From contig LDXP01000009.1 in the NCBI GenBank assembly GCA_001443385.1, positions 1 to 34,737 of the forward strand: 34,737 nucleotides of DNA, in the 5' to 3' direction. Positions 23,262 to 30,404 of this stretch are shown in pieces. The stretch is from Candidatus Rokubacteria bacterium CSP1-6 (lineage in GTDB: Bacteria; Methylomirabilota; Methylomirabilia; Rokubacteriales; CSP1-6). Position 1 is the stretch's first letter; each line of letters starts with the position of its first letter. Under the pieces are notes generated by a model. That model saw only the letters and a program-made list of their open reading frames with translations. It ran no database searches and was not told where the DNA came from. The position numbers and the translations under genes are program-made.

Positions 23262-25225
23262 CGCCTCGGGTCTCCATCCGGAAGATCCCGCCCGGCCACC
23301 GGCTCCGCGAGGCGCGGGCGGACGCGCCCCCGCAGGGCCTGGCCGCGCAGGACCCAGAGCACCATCGCGCCTGCGGCAGCCACGAACACCCAGAGGTAGA
23401 ACGGCTCGGGATTGACGAGGTAGACCACCCCCGGCACGCCCGCCAGGACGAAGGCGCCCCGCTCCAGGAGGCTCAGCGGGCGGCGGAAGAAGCCGTACAG
23501 CACCACGGAGCAGACGAACTGAACGCCGATCACCGCGCCCATCGAGATCAGCACGGACGGTGGGGGACTCGGGAAGGCAAGTAGCGCGGGATGATAGATG
23601 AAGGCGAAGGGGACGAAAAACGCCGGGACCACGAGCTTGAAGGACTCGACGGCGGTCGCCCAGAACGGCGCCCCCGCGATCTTCGCCCCCGCCAGTGAGG
23701 CCAGGGCGACGGGCGGGGTCACCGCCGAGAACACGGCGAAGTACTGGATGAAGAAGTGCGCCGGGATGGGCTTGATGCCGAGCTGCTGGAGGAAGTGGCC
23801 CAGCGTGAGCGCGACCAGGACGTACGCGGCGGGAGTCGGGAGCCCCATCCCGAAGAGGAGCGTGAGCACCATCGCCCCGAGGAGCAGGACCAACGTGCTG
23901 TCCGGAAGCACCTGCACCAGCAACGCGCTCAGGCGGCCGGCCATGTTCGTCGTCACGAACGTCTGGGTCAGCGGCCCGATGGCCACGAGGAGCAGGCAGA
24001 GCTGCATCGCGATCTCGAAGCCCTCCTTCAGCGCGACGACGAGTTGGTACAAGGAAGGCCGGAAGGGGCCCTGGAACGCGCAGAGCGCGAGGACCGCCGC
24101 GATGCCGGCGAGCCCCGCCACCGAGGGAGAATAGAACCAGAGGAGCAGCACCACGACCATCGTCACCGGAACGACGAACGTCGGGAGCAGGCGCCGCAAT
24201 ATCTCCCAGTCGAACGGCTCCCGGAGCTTCGGGAGGTCGTCGGCCTCGGATTTGATCAACACGGCGATCGTCACGCCCGCCATGTACAGGGACGCCGGGA
24301 TCACGGCCACCAGGGCGATCGTGATGTACGAGATGTTGAGCAGGGCGGCCATGATGAACGCCGCGAGGCCCATCACCGGCGGGATGATCTGCCCCGCGGT
24401 GGAGGCCGACACCTCGACGGCGGCGGCGAACTCCCTCCTGAAGCCGTAATTCTTCATCATGGGGATGGTGAGCTTTCCGCTCATGACGACGTTCGTCACC
24501 GCGGCGCCCATCACCATCCCCTCCATCGTGCTCCCGATGATGGCCGGAAAGGCCGCGCCGCCGCGGACGTATCGACCGACCCCCTTCCCCATCTCCGTGA
24601 CGAGGTTGATCATCCCGCTGCCGATCATCACGGCGGCGAAGAGCACGAGGAAGTAGAGCTTCTCGACGCCGTCGGGGAGAAACGCGAAGATTCCCTCGGT
24701 GCCATTCAACCCCATGTAGGTCATCACGAAGGGGACGTCATAGGGAGGGTGCCGCAGGACGAGTGGCTGTGTGATCAGGTGCCCGAGGAAGAAATATGCG
24801 ATGACGGCGCCGATCACCGTCGTGAGGGTCGTCCCCCAGTGAAACCAGTTCGCCAGGAGGACGGCCCCGACGAGGACGCCGCCCATCACCACGTCGAACG
24901 TGCCGTAGAACGGTTGCTCGATCTGGAGGCGGTTCGCGTGGAGGCGCAGATAGGCGGTGGAGACGACGGCGGTGACGAGCAGGAGCGCGGCGAGCACCAG
25001 GCGGACCCGGAACCTGAGGCCCCGGTGGACCTGCCCCTCGGCAAGCACGTCGCGGAGGGCCAGGAGCCCGGAGAGGACGACAATCCCGAATATCAGGGTC
25101 GAGTAGTGCTGGGGGGACTGCTGGATGAAGACGAAGGTCGTGATCCCCATGTACACGGAGAGGAGGCCCGTCAGGACGAAGAACAGCCGATCGGCGACGA
25201 CGGTCATGCCCCGTAGAGTGTTCAC
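23258..25225 (-). CDS. Fused TRAP transporter permease (DctQM type, TAXI class)
   Basis: This is a 655 aa polytopic protein combining the small (about 4 helices) and large (about 12 helices) TRAP membrane subunits, as is usual for TAXI-type systems. The strongest family stretch is AAVTNVVMSGKLTIPMMKNY, then FAAAVEVSASTAGQIIPPVM near the middle. LFGMGLPTPAAYVL and SAVTPPVALASLAGAKIAG follow in the second half. The start is GTG at 25225 with GGGGAG 6-7 bases upstream; ATG 25207 is possible. It follows the TAXI receptor gene after a strong stem-loop. Known family members import carboxylates with sodium or protons; the substrate here is undefined. Confidence 0.94.
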   Translation of the reverse strand: MNTLRGMTVVADRLFFVLTGLLSVYMGITTFVFIQQSPQHYSTLIFGIVVLSGLLALRDVLAEGQVHRGLRFRVRLVLAALLLVTAVVSTAYLRLHANRLQIEQPFYGTFDVVMGGVLVGAVLLANWFHWGTTLTTVIGAVIAYFFLGHLITQPLVLRHPPYDVPFVMTYMGLNGTEGIFAFLPDGVEKLYFLVLFAAVMIGSGMINLVTEMGKGVGRYVRGGAAFPAIIGSTMEGMVMGAAVTNVVMSGKLTIPMMKNYGFRREFAAAVEVSASTAGQIIPPVMGLAAFIMAALLNISYITIALVAVIPASLYMAGVTIAVLIKSEADDLPKLREPFDWEILRRLLPTFVVPVTMVVVLLLWFYSPSVAGLAGIAAVLALCAFQGPFRPSLYQLVVALKEGFEIAMQLCLLLVAIGPLTQTFVTTNMAGRLSALLVQVLPDSTLVLLLGAMVLTLLFGMGLPTPAAYVLVALTLGHFLQQLGIKPIPAHFFIQYFAVFSAVTPPVALASLAGAKIAGAPFWATAVESFKLVVPAFFVPFAFIYHPALLAFPSPPPSVLISMGAVIGVQFVCSVVLYGFFRRPLSLLERGAFVLAGVPGVVYLVNPEPFYLWVFVAAAGAMVLWVLRGQALRGRVRPRLAEPVAGRDLPDGDPRR

Positions 25226-25256
25226 GCCCAGCTCCCCATAGCTGACCGGCCGCCGC

Positions 25257-25294
25257 TTCCCCTCCCGCGGCCGGATGCGGCCGCGGAAGGGGAG
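25257..25294 (-). repeat. Intercistronic stem-loop between TAXI receptor and TRAP permease genes
   Basis: A near-perfect inverted repeat lies in the 79-base gap. The inner 9-bp stem CCGCGGCCG/CGGCCGCGG (25265-25273 and 25278-25286) encloses loop GATG. After one mismatch the outer stem continues with TCCCCT/AGGGGA (25258-25263 and 25288-25293). No T-run follows on the minus strand, so it is not a classical terminator. It may protect the receptor mRNA or reduce read-through into the permease. Confidence 0.75.
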
Positions 25295-25304
25295 CGATCA
25301 AGGG

Positions 25305-26408
25305 CTACTGCGGGTAGGTCACCGGCCGGAACTGCTTCCTCAGCTCCCACCAGCCGAGCTCCTTATAGGCGCGGATGGCGCCCGGATGGGCGTTTTCGTC
25401 CGTCAGCCCGTTCACCATCGTCTCCGGGCTCGAAACCTTCCAGAGCGCGTTGAGCTCGCCCATCCGCGGCGCGAGCTTGGCAACGGTCTTGACCACCTCG
25501 TAAGCCAGGTGTTCCGGAAAGTCCGGGTGGGACGATGTGTAGCCCCGGTCCACTCCGACCAAGAGAGGGTCGCTCCGCTGCGGGAGCGTGCCGCCGGGCA
25601 CCGTGATCGTCATGTAGGTCGTGCCGTACTTGGCGTTGACCTTCTCGACAGCCTCCTTATCCATGCCGATGTAGTACAGCTTCCGGCCCGAGGCCTCCAG
25701 GAGCCGCATGGGGCCCGCCACGAGCCAATTCTTGCCGAACGGGTCCGTTCCCATCCCCATGACCGCGACGTCCACCTTGCCGTCGAGCATCGCCTCGCTC
25801 GCCTGCACCGGCCCGAGGTGTCGGATGTCGGCGTTCTTGGAGGTGATACCGTACCCGATCTCGAGGAAGAGGCGGGCATCCATGCCCCAGTCGCTCTGAG
25901 CGCGAAGCCCGAGACCGATCCGCTTTCCTTTGAGGTCCGCGATCTTCTTCAGGTTCGGATCGAGCGTCACGTACCACATCCCCTGGGTCCACCACGCCTC
26001 GCCGAAGATCAGCTTCCACTTGATCTTGATCTGCTCCGGCAGGAATTCCTGGAGCTCCGGGCTTCCCCCGTGAACCCCGAGCTGGATGATCGTATCTTCG
26101 GTCCCGAAGAGGGTTGTCTTCCAGCGCGTCTTGTTCTGCGCCATCTCGCGGACGTTGTAGATGTAGCCCGGCGTCTCCTGGGTCTGGTAGACTAGCCACG
26201 GGTGCTCCTTCGCGACGAAGCTTCCGAGAATCGTGTCCCCCTCCACGATGCCGCACCCCAGCGGGCAGCGGAGCACCGTGACGGTCTCGGGCTTCCGCTG
26301 CTGCGCCCCCGCCTCGCCCCCCAGCGCCCACAGGACGAGGAGCGGCCCCACCAGCACGAGCCCGATCATCGTGAGCCTCGCAACGCGCCATGTCCTCCGC
26401 TGCTCCAT
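25305..26408 (-). CDS. TAXI-family TRAP transporter solute-binding protein
   Basis: This is the periplasmic receptor of the TRAP system, 367 aa. The signal peptide spans about 1-35: basic MEQRRTWRVAR, a hydrophobic core, and cleavage near AGAQQ. The mature protein has GYIYNVREMAQNKTRWK, the hinge region LKGKRIGLGLRAQSDWGMDARLF, and PGGTLPQRSDPLLVGVD, as in the TAXI group. Four tryptophans cluster around 125-135. ATG at 26408 is supported by AAGGAGG and by the signal peptide; the frame stays open 38 codons upstream without such support. It directly precedes the fused permease gene, the usual partner order. Confidence 0.92.
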   Translation of the reverse strand: MEQRRTWRVARLTMIGLVLVGPLLVLWALGGEAGAQQRKPETVTVLRCPLGCGIVEGDTILGSFVAKEHPWLVYQTQETPGYIYNVREMAQNKTRWKTTLFGTEDTIIQLGVHGGSPELQEFLPEQIKIKWKLIFGEAWWTQGMWYVTLDPNLKKIADLKGKRIGLGLRAQSDWGMDARLFLEIGYGITSKNADIRHLGPVQASEAMLDGKVDVAVMGMGTDPFGKNWLVAGPMRLLEASGRKLYYIGMDKEAVEKVNAKYGTTYMTITVPGGTLPQRSDPLLVGVDRGYTSSHPDFPEHLAYEVVKTVAKLAPRMGELNALWKVSSPETMVNGLTDENAHPGAIRAYKELGWWELRKQFRPVTYPQ

Positions 26409-26449
26409 GTTCCGATCCTCCTTTTTCGGGGCTTCCCCCGCCTCGCGCC

Positions 26450-27847
26450 TCAACCTCGACGCCGCCACCGGTGACCCACCAGACTCTCGACGACCTCGGC
26501 CAGCTGCCTCACCGTTCGACACTCTCTCAGCACGTCACAGCACGGCGCATAGGCCGGCATCGCGCTGTCGGCCAGACCCCATTCCCGCTGGCCCTGCGGG
26601 TTCAGCCAGATGATGCCCTTCACCCGCTCGCGGATCCGACGCAGGGCCCACTCCTGCGGATCGTGGTAGTTGTTCCGCGCATCGCCCAGGATGAGGACCG
26701 TTGCCCTCGAGTCGAGACCGCTCAGCTCGGCGTGGGCGAATTCGCTGAAGGCGCGCCCGAAGTCCGACTGGCCGTGATAATCGACGGGCGCCTCACGGAG
26801 CGCCCACTCGACCGCCATCTCCACGGGATACCGCTTGAAGGCCTGCGTGACCTCCGCCAGCTCCGACACGAACACGTAGGAGCGGACCCGGGCGAAGCAC
26901 TCCTGGAGGCTCCACACGAGCTGCAGCATGAACCGGGACGCGTAGCCCACCGAGTCCGAGACGTCGCAGATCGTCACCATGTTGGGCTTGTCGCGCCGGC
27001 GCTGTCGAAGCACCATCTCCATCGGGACTCCGCCGTACTGGAGATTCTTCCGCACCGTCCGGCGCGCGTCGAGGCGCCCCCGCCTCTTCACACGCTGGCG
27101 CGTCGCAAGCGCATCCTTGATCCGGCGCGCCAGCTGGGCCACGATGGCCTTCATCTCTCCGACCTCGTCCACCCTGAGCGCGGAGAAGGCCTTGTCGATG
27201 AGCGGCGCCGGGTCCGCCCTCCGCCTCCCGTCGCAGGCCCGTCGCTCGAGCTCGTGCTCGACGCGCCGGCGGACCAGGCGGCGGAAGGCTTCGAGACGCA
27301 GCTCCAGGGAGCGGCGGATCCGCGCCAGCTCGTCGGGAGCCAGGTCGCGCCCCTCGAGCAGCTCCACGATGCGCCCGAAATCCCGCTCGATGGCCCCCCA
27401 GTCGATGCCGGCGTAGATGCGGCGCGAGAAGTCACCCACGTGGAACCAGCACATCAGCCGCTCCAGCCCGGGGGATCCCACGAACGCATCCATCTCGCCT
27501 TCCCGTCCGCGCAGCAGGATCTCGCTGATCTCGTCCAGCGCCGGCGTCTCCTCGCTCAACAGCCGATCGATCAGCTGCCGGATCCAGGCTTCCTCCCGTC
27601 CCAGCGCCTTGCCGAGCTCTTCGCCAAAAGCCCGGGCATCGGGAAAGGACACGTCGAACAGCCGCTCGAACGTTCCCAGGTCCCTTCCCTCCTTGATCAG
27701 AGTCGTCCCGAGGGCCGCCTTGAACACGGCGCGGTCGCCCATATCGATCTCGGCGGCGGCGGTCAGCGCGTCCAGCGACTCGGACGGAGAGATGCGGACC
27801 CCCGCGCGGCGCAGATCACCGATCAACTCGAGGATGCGCTGATCCAT
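26450..27847 (-). CDS. CoxE-like VWA-domain protein
   Basis: This is a 465 aa protein of the VWA CoxE-like family. The N-terminal half is helical and charged; the C-terminal von Willebrand A domain starts near VTICDVSDSVG, a complete DxSxS metal-binding MIDAS motif. LILGDARNN near residue 400 supplies the later MIDAS aspartate. In CO dehydrogenase clusters CoxE works with the MoxR-type ATPase CoxD in metal-centre maturation. Other members are linked to varied AAA+ partners. Here no AAA+ gene and no molybdenum hydroxylase are present. ATG at 27847 lies 6 bases after the BKACE stop. Its role is unknown; it may help assemble or activate a neighbouring enzyme. Confidence 0.9.
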   Translation of the reverse strand: MDQRILELIGDLRRAGVRISPSESLDALTAAAEIDMGDRAVFKAALGTTLIKEGRDLGTFERLFDVSFPDARAFGEELGKALGREEAWIRQLIDRLLSEETPALDEISEILLRGREGEMDAFVGSPGLERLMCWFHVGDFSRRIYAGIDWGAIERDFGRIVELLEGRDLAPDELARIRRSLELRLEAFRRLVRRRVEHELERRACDGRRRADPAPLIDKAFSALRVDEVGEMKAIVAQLARRIKDALATRQRVKRRGRLDARRTVRKNLQYGGVPMEMVLRQRRRDKPNMVTICDVSDSVGYASRFMLQLVWSLQECFARVRSYVFVSELAEVTQAFKRYPVEMAVEWALREAPVDYHGQSDFGRAFSEFAHAELSGLDSRATVLILGDARNNYHDPQEWALRRIRERVKGIIWLNPQGQREWGLADSAMPAYAPCCDVLRECRTVRQLAEVVESLVGHRWRRRG

Positions 27848-27853
27848 TCCCTT

Positions 27854-28747
27854 TTACGGGGACAGGTGCAGCATTTTCCGCGCTTCTTCCGGGGTCGCGA
27901 TTTCCCGGCCAAGCTCTCGAGCAAGGCGAACGGCACGCTCGACCAGCTGGGCATTGCTCTTCACCAGCTCGCCCGGGAGATAGTAGACATTGTCTTCGAG
28001 ACCGACACGGATGTTGCCGCCGAGGGCCAGGGCCATCGTGCCGAGGGGAAGCGTGAACCTCCCGATAGTGACCACCTGCCAGCTCGAGCCTTCCGGGAGC
28101 GCGTCAAGCATCTGAAGCATGTTCATGGGCGTCGCCGGAATAGTCCCCCGGACGCCCAACACGAAGCTGAAGTGGATCGGCGTCGGCATGACCCCCCACT
28201 GGACGAGCTCCAGAACGTTGGCGATATGGCTGAGATCGTAGCACTCGCACTCCATGCTGACGCCCCGGGCCACGCACCCCTTCACGAACTCGGTATTGAA
28301 GGTCTGGTCGTTCACGAACAGAAAATCGTCCCATGCGGGGGGCTTGCCGCCGAACGTGAACGTGCCGCAATTGACCGTGAGCTGGTCCGGGCGCGGCTGG
28401 ATGTTCAGCAGCGCCATCCGCTCCTCCAGCGTGAAGTGCGTGGTATGGCCGTCGGGCAGGCGTTTGGAGCCGATCCCGTTCCCGACCTGGGTGATCATCT
28501 TCGGGCACTTCGCCTTGACCCGGCTCACGATCTCGCCGTAGTACCTGAGGTCCGCGGTCGGGTGACCCTTCGGGTCCCGCGCGTGGATGTGATGAACCGC
28601 GGCGCCGGCGTTGTAGCAGTCGTAGGCCGACTGGACGATCTCGTCCGGCTGCTCGGGCAGATTGGGATTGGCCTCCTTGCCATGCAGTCCGCCGGTCGTG
28701 GCGACCGTGATGACGACTTTCCCCGGGTTCTCGACGTTTGGCTTCAT
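27854..28747 (-). CDS. BKACE-family beta-keto acid cleavage enzyme
   Basis: This 297 aa enzyme belongs to the BKACE (DUF849) family. Its founder Kce converts 3-keto-5-aminohexanoate and acetyl-CoA to 3-aminobutyryl-CoA and acetoacetate; other members use different beta-keto acids. VVITVATTGG opens the barrel, HHIHARDPKG (52-61) holds the zinc-binding histidines, and VGLEDNVYY near residue 250 carries the conserved glutamate. GNGIGSKRLPDGHTTHFTLE is at the usual substrate loop. Length is normal. ATG at 28747 overlaps the IclR stop (ATGA), so regulator and enzyme are probably one unit. Acetoacetate produced by such an enzyme could feed the CoA-transferase and thiolase encoded downstream. Confidence 0.93.
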   Translation of the reverse strand: MKPNVENPGKVVITVATTGGLHGKEANPNLPEQPDEIVQSAYDCYNAGAAVHHIHARDPKGHPTADLRYYGEIVSRVKAKCPKMITQVGNGIGSKRLPDGHTTHFTLEERMALLNIQPRPDQLTVNCGTFTFGGKPPAWDDFLFVNDQTFNTEFVKGCVARGVSMECECYDLSHIANVLELVQWGVMPTPIHFSFVLGVRGTIPATPMNMLQMLDALPEGSSWQVVTIGRFTLPLGTMALALGGNIRVGLEDNVYYLPGELVKSNAQLVERAVRLARELGREIATPEEARKMLHLSP

Positions 28748-29520
28748 GTCCCGGCTCCTCCCTTCGCCGTCTCCCATTGGGCAGAAATGATCTCGGCCGT
28801 CGCGTAGAGGTCCGGAAGACAGGCTCGAGCCTTTTCGAGCGGAAACCGCGCCGAGGGCGCCATGACGGCCAGACCCGCGGTCACCTGGCGCTCGGCGTTT
28901 CGGACCGGGACGGCGAGACAGCAGACTCCGACGAGGAACTCCTCGTTGTCTTCCGAATATCCCCGGCGGCGGATGACCTCGAGCTCCCGGGCCAGCGCCG
29001 CCGCGGTGGTAATGGTGTTCTTGGCGTAAGGGGGAAAGGGCGCTGCGCGGAGGAGCCTCTGACGGACCGAAGGCGGCGAATAGGCGAGGAGCAGCTTCCC
29101 GTTGGCGGTGCAATGAACCGGGACCCGGCTCCCGGGCTTGAAGTCCATGCGAAGCGGCCACGCCGACTCCACGCGCTCCACGTAGACCACCTCATCGCCC
29201 GACAGCGCGCCCAGGTTGATGCTCTCGCCGATTTTTTCCGCCAGCCGCTGCATGTGGAGCCGCCGGGTGCTGTGGCCGGGCGCGTTCCGGATCGCCTGAA
29301 AGGCCAGTTCCTCGAGGGCGCTGCCGACGAGGTACCTCCGGCTCAGGGGGTCTCGCTGGAGGAGACCTTCCTGCTCGAGCAGGAGCGCCAGCCGGTGGAC
29401 CGTCGGTTTGGGCAGGCCGAGCGCTAGACTGAGACCGGCCAGGCTGACAGGGGCCTCCTCCTGGACCACGCGCCGGAGGATCCTGATGGCCTTGAGAATC
29501 GGGGACTTGAGGTCATTCAT
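28744..29520 (-). CDS. IclR-family transcriptional regulator
   Basis: This is an IclR-type regulator, 258 aa from ATG 29520. The winged helix-turn-helix covers residues 5-70, with LAGLSLALGLPKPTVHRLALL as recognition region. The C-terminal effector domain has VYVERVESAWPLRM, PVHCTANGKLLLAY and the usual GYSEDNEEFLVGVCCLAVPV. The frame also has ATG 29559, giving 271 aa. The shorter form is preferred because the predicted promoter would start transcription near 29562, leaving almost no leader for the longer form; this is an inference, and the short form lacks a good ribosome site. It overlaps the BKACE gene and probably controls that gene and the transport genes after it. Confidence 0.92.
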   Translation of the reverse strand: MNDLKSPILKAIRILRRVVQEEAPVSLAGLSLALGLPKPTVHRLALLLEQEGLLQRDPLSRRYLVGSALEELAFQAIRNAPGHSTRRLHMQRLAEKIGESINLGALSGDEVVYVERVESAWPLRMDFKPGSRVPVHCTANGKLLLAYSPPSVRQRLLRAAPFPPYAKNTITTAAALARELEVIRRRGYSEDNEEFLVGVCCLAVPVRNAERQVTAGLAVMAPSARFPLEKARACLPDLYATAEIISAQWETAKGGAGT

Positions 29521-29532
29521 TCCATCCGACGG

Positions 29533-29543
29533 AACGAATCGTT
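29533..29543. promoter_or_regulatory. Candidate IclR operator, downstream half
   Basis: AACGA-A-TCGTT is a perfect 5-bp inverted repeat around one base. Together with ATCGTTTC at 29538-29545 it repeats the half-site found in the -10 palindrome 24 bases away. If translation starts at 29520 it lies in the 5' leader. The role as an operator is inferred from position and repetition. Confidence 0.45.
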
Positions 29544-29563
29544 TCACTGGGCGGTTCATGCAT

Positions 29564-29576
29564 CGTTTCTTAAACG
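29564..29576. promoter_or_regulatory. Candidate IclR operator over the -10 element
   Basis: CGTTT-CTT-AAACG is a perfect 5-bp inverted repeat with a 3-base centre. It covers the predicted -10 hexamer of the regulator's promoter, as expected for an autorepressor site. ATCGTTTC (29562-29569) is shared with the second site. Confidence 0.5.
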
Positions 29577-29596
29577 CTCCGCGCTCGACTTGTCAA
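29569..29596 (-). promoter_or_regulatory. Candidate sigma70-type promoter of the IclR-BKACE transcript
   Basis: On the minus strand a perfect TTGACA (29596-29591) is followed after 16 bases by TTTAAG (29574-29569), which matches the -10 consensus at four of six positions. It lies in the 65-base gap between the TauE/SafE gene stop and the IclR gene. Predicted start of transcription is near 29562. This is the only clear promoter-like pair noticed in the window. Confidence 0.5.
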
Positions 29597-29624
29597 GCCC
29601 CCTTTCTCTCTTGTTCTCTTGCGG

Positions 29625-30392
29625 TCAGCGGACGAGCAGCGCGCGCCCGATCAGCGCAAGTCCGTAAGCCGTGAGGAGAAAGAGGACGACCGCCCTGAAC
29701 GCCCAGGATGGGACGAGAAAGCGCCGGAGCACGACGCCGCCGACAAACCCCGCCAGGGCGATCGGGACCACCCGGACGTACAGCGCCAAGGTCTCGGCGG
29801 ACCAGTAGCCGAAGGCCGTGTAACTGATCACGCGCAGGAGGTCCGTCACCAGAAAGTAGACAAGGATGCCGGCGACAAACACGCCGGGTGCGAACCGTTT
29901 CCACGTCAGATAGACGGCGATGGCGACACCGCCGGTGCTCAGCCAGCCGTCGAGGAAGCCGCCGACGAGGGCCGCGCCGGCGCCAGGTCCGGCTCCCCGC
30001 GCCGGGGCCGCGGGCGGCACCGCGACCAGCGGCCGGGCCACCTGGAAGCCGACGAAGGCGAGGATCACGACGGCCAGGGCCAGACGCCCAATTTCGGGCG
30101 ACACGCCTCCGAGCACCACCGTCCCGAGCAGAACGCCGACGATGAGAAGCCCGAGCGACCACGGCGCGAACGGCGGGACTTCGCGCAGGGCGTCCCGGCG
30201 CACGTGGCGACGGTGCTCCCACAGGAGCGGCAGGGTCAGCGTGTCCGAAATCAGCATCACGGCCGGAACGACGATCTGGGGAGGCGAGACGAGCGCGAGC
30301 GCCGAGGTCGCGAAGAGCGCGAACGCGAAGCCGGCGAACCCGAAGCTGACCCCGCCGATGAACACGCCGAGAGTCGATCCGAACCCCAGCAC
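29625..30392 (-). CDS. TauE/SafE-family membrane transporter
   Basis: This is a 255 aa integral membrane protein with about eight hydrophobic segments in two repeats, the TauE/SafE (DUF81) layout. These proteins export sulfite, sulfoacetate or other small anions. The first repeat has GFAGFAFALFATSAL followed by PPQIVVPAVMLISD; the second has GGFLDGWLSTGGVAIAVYLT. A proline/alanine-rich loop near 125-140 separates them. The start is GTG at 30392, with GAGG upstream, 12 bases after the acyl-CoA ligase stop. An exporter of sulfite would fit a taurine-like importer in the same window, but the two lie 25 kb apart. Confidence 0.88.
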   Translation of the reverse strand: MLGFGSTLGVFIGGVSFGFAGFAFALFATSALALVSPPQIVVPAVMLISDTLTLPLLWEHRRHVRRDALREVPPFAPWSLGLLIVGVLLGTVVLGGVSPEIGRLALAVVILAFVGFQVARPLVAVPPAAPARGAGPGAGAALVGGFLDGWLSTGGVAIAVYLTWKRFAPGVFVAGILVYFLVTDLLRVISYTAFGYWSAETLALYVRVVPIALAGFVGGVVLRRFLVPSWAFRAVVLFLLTAYGLALIGRALLVR

Positions 30393-30404
30393 CCTCAGCC
30401 TCGG

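Noticed and set aside
26390-28807. 805-codon open frame on the plus strand
   Set aside because: It lies antisense to the VWA and BKACE genes. The translation is rich in Arg, Pro, His and Glu without domain motifs, as expected from GC-rich antisense frames.
29559-29561. Upstream ATG as the start of the IclR gene
   Set aside because: It is possible, but the predicted transcription start near 29562 would leave almost no leader, and one palindrome would lie in the coding region. It is kept only as an alternative.
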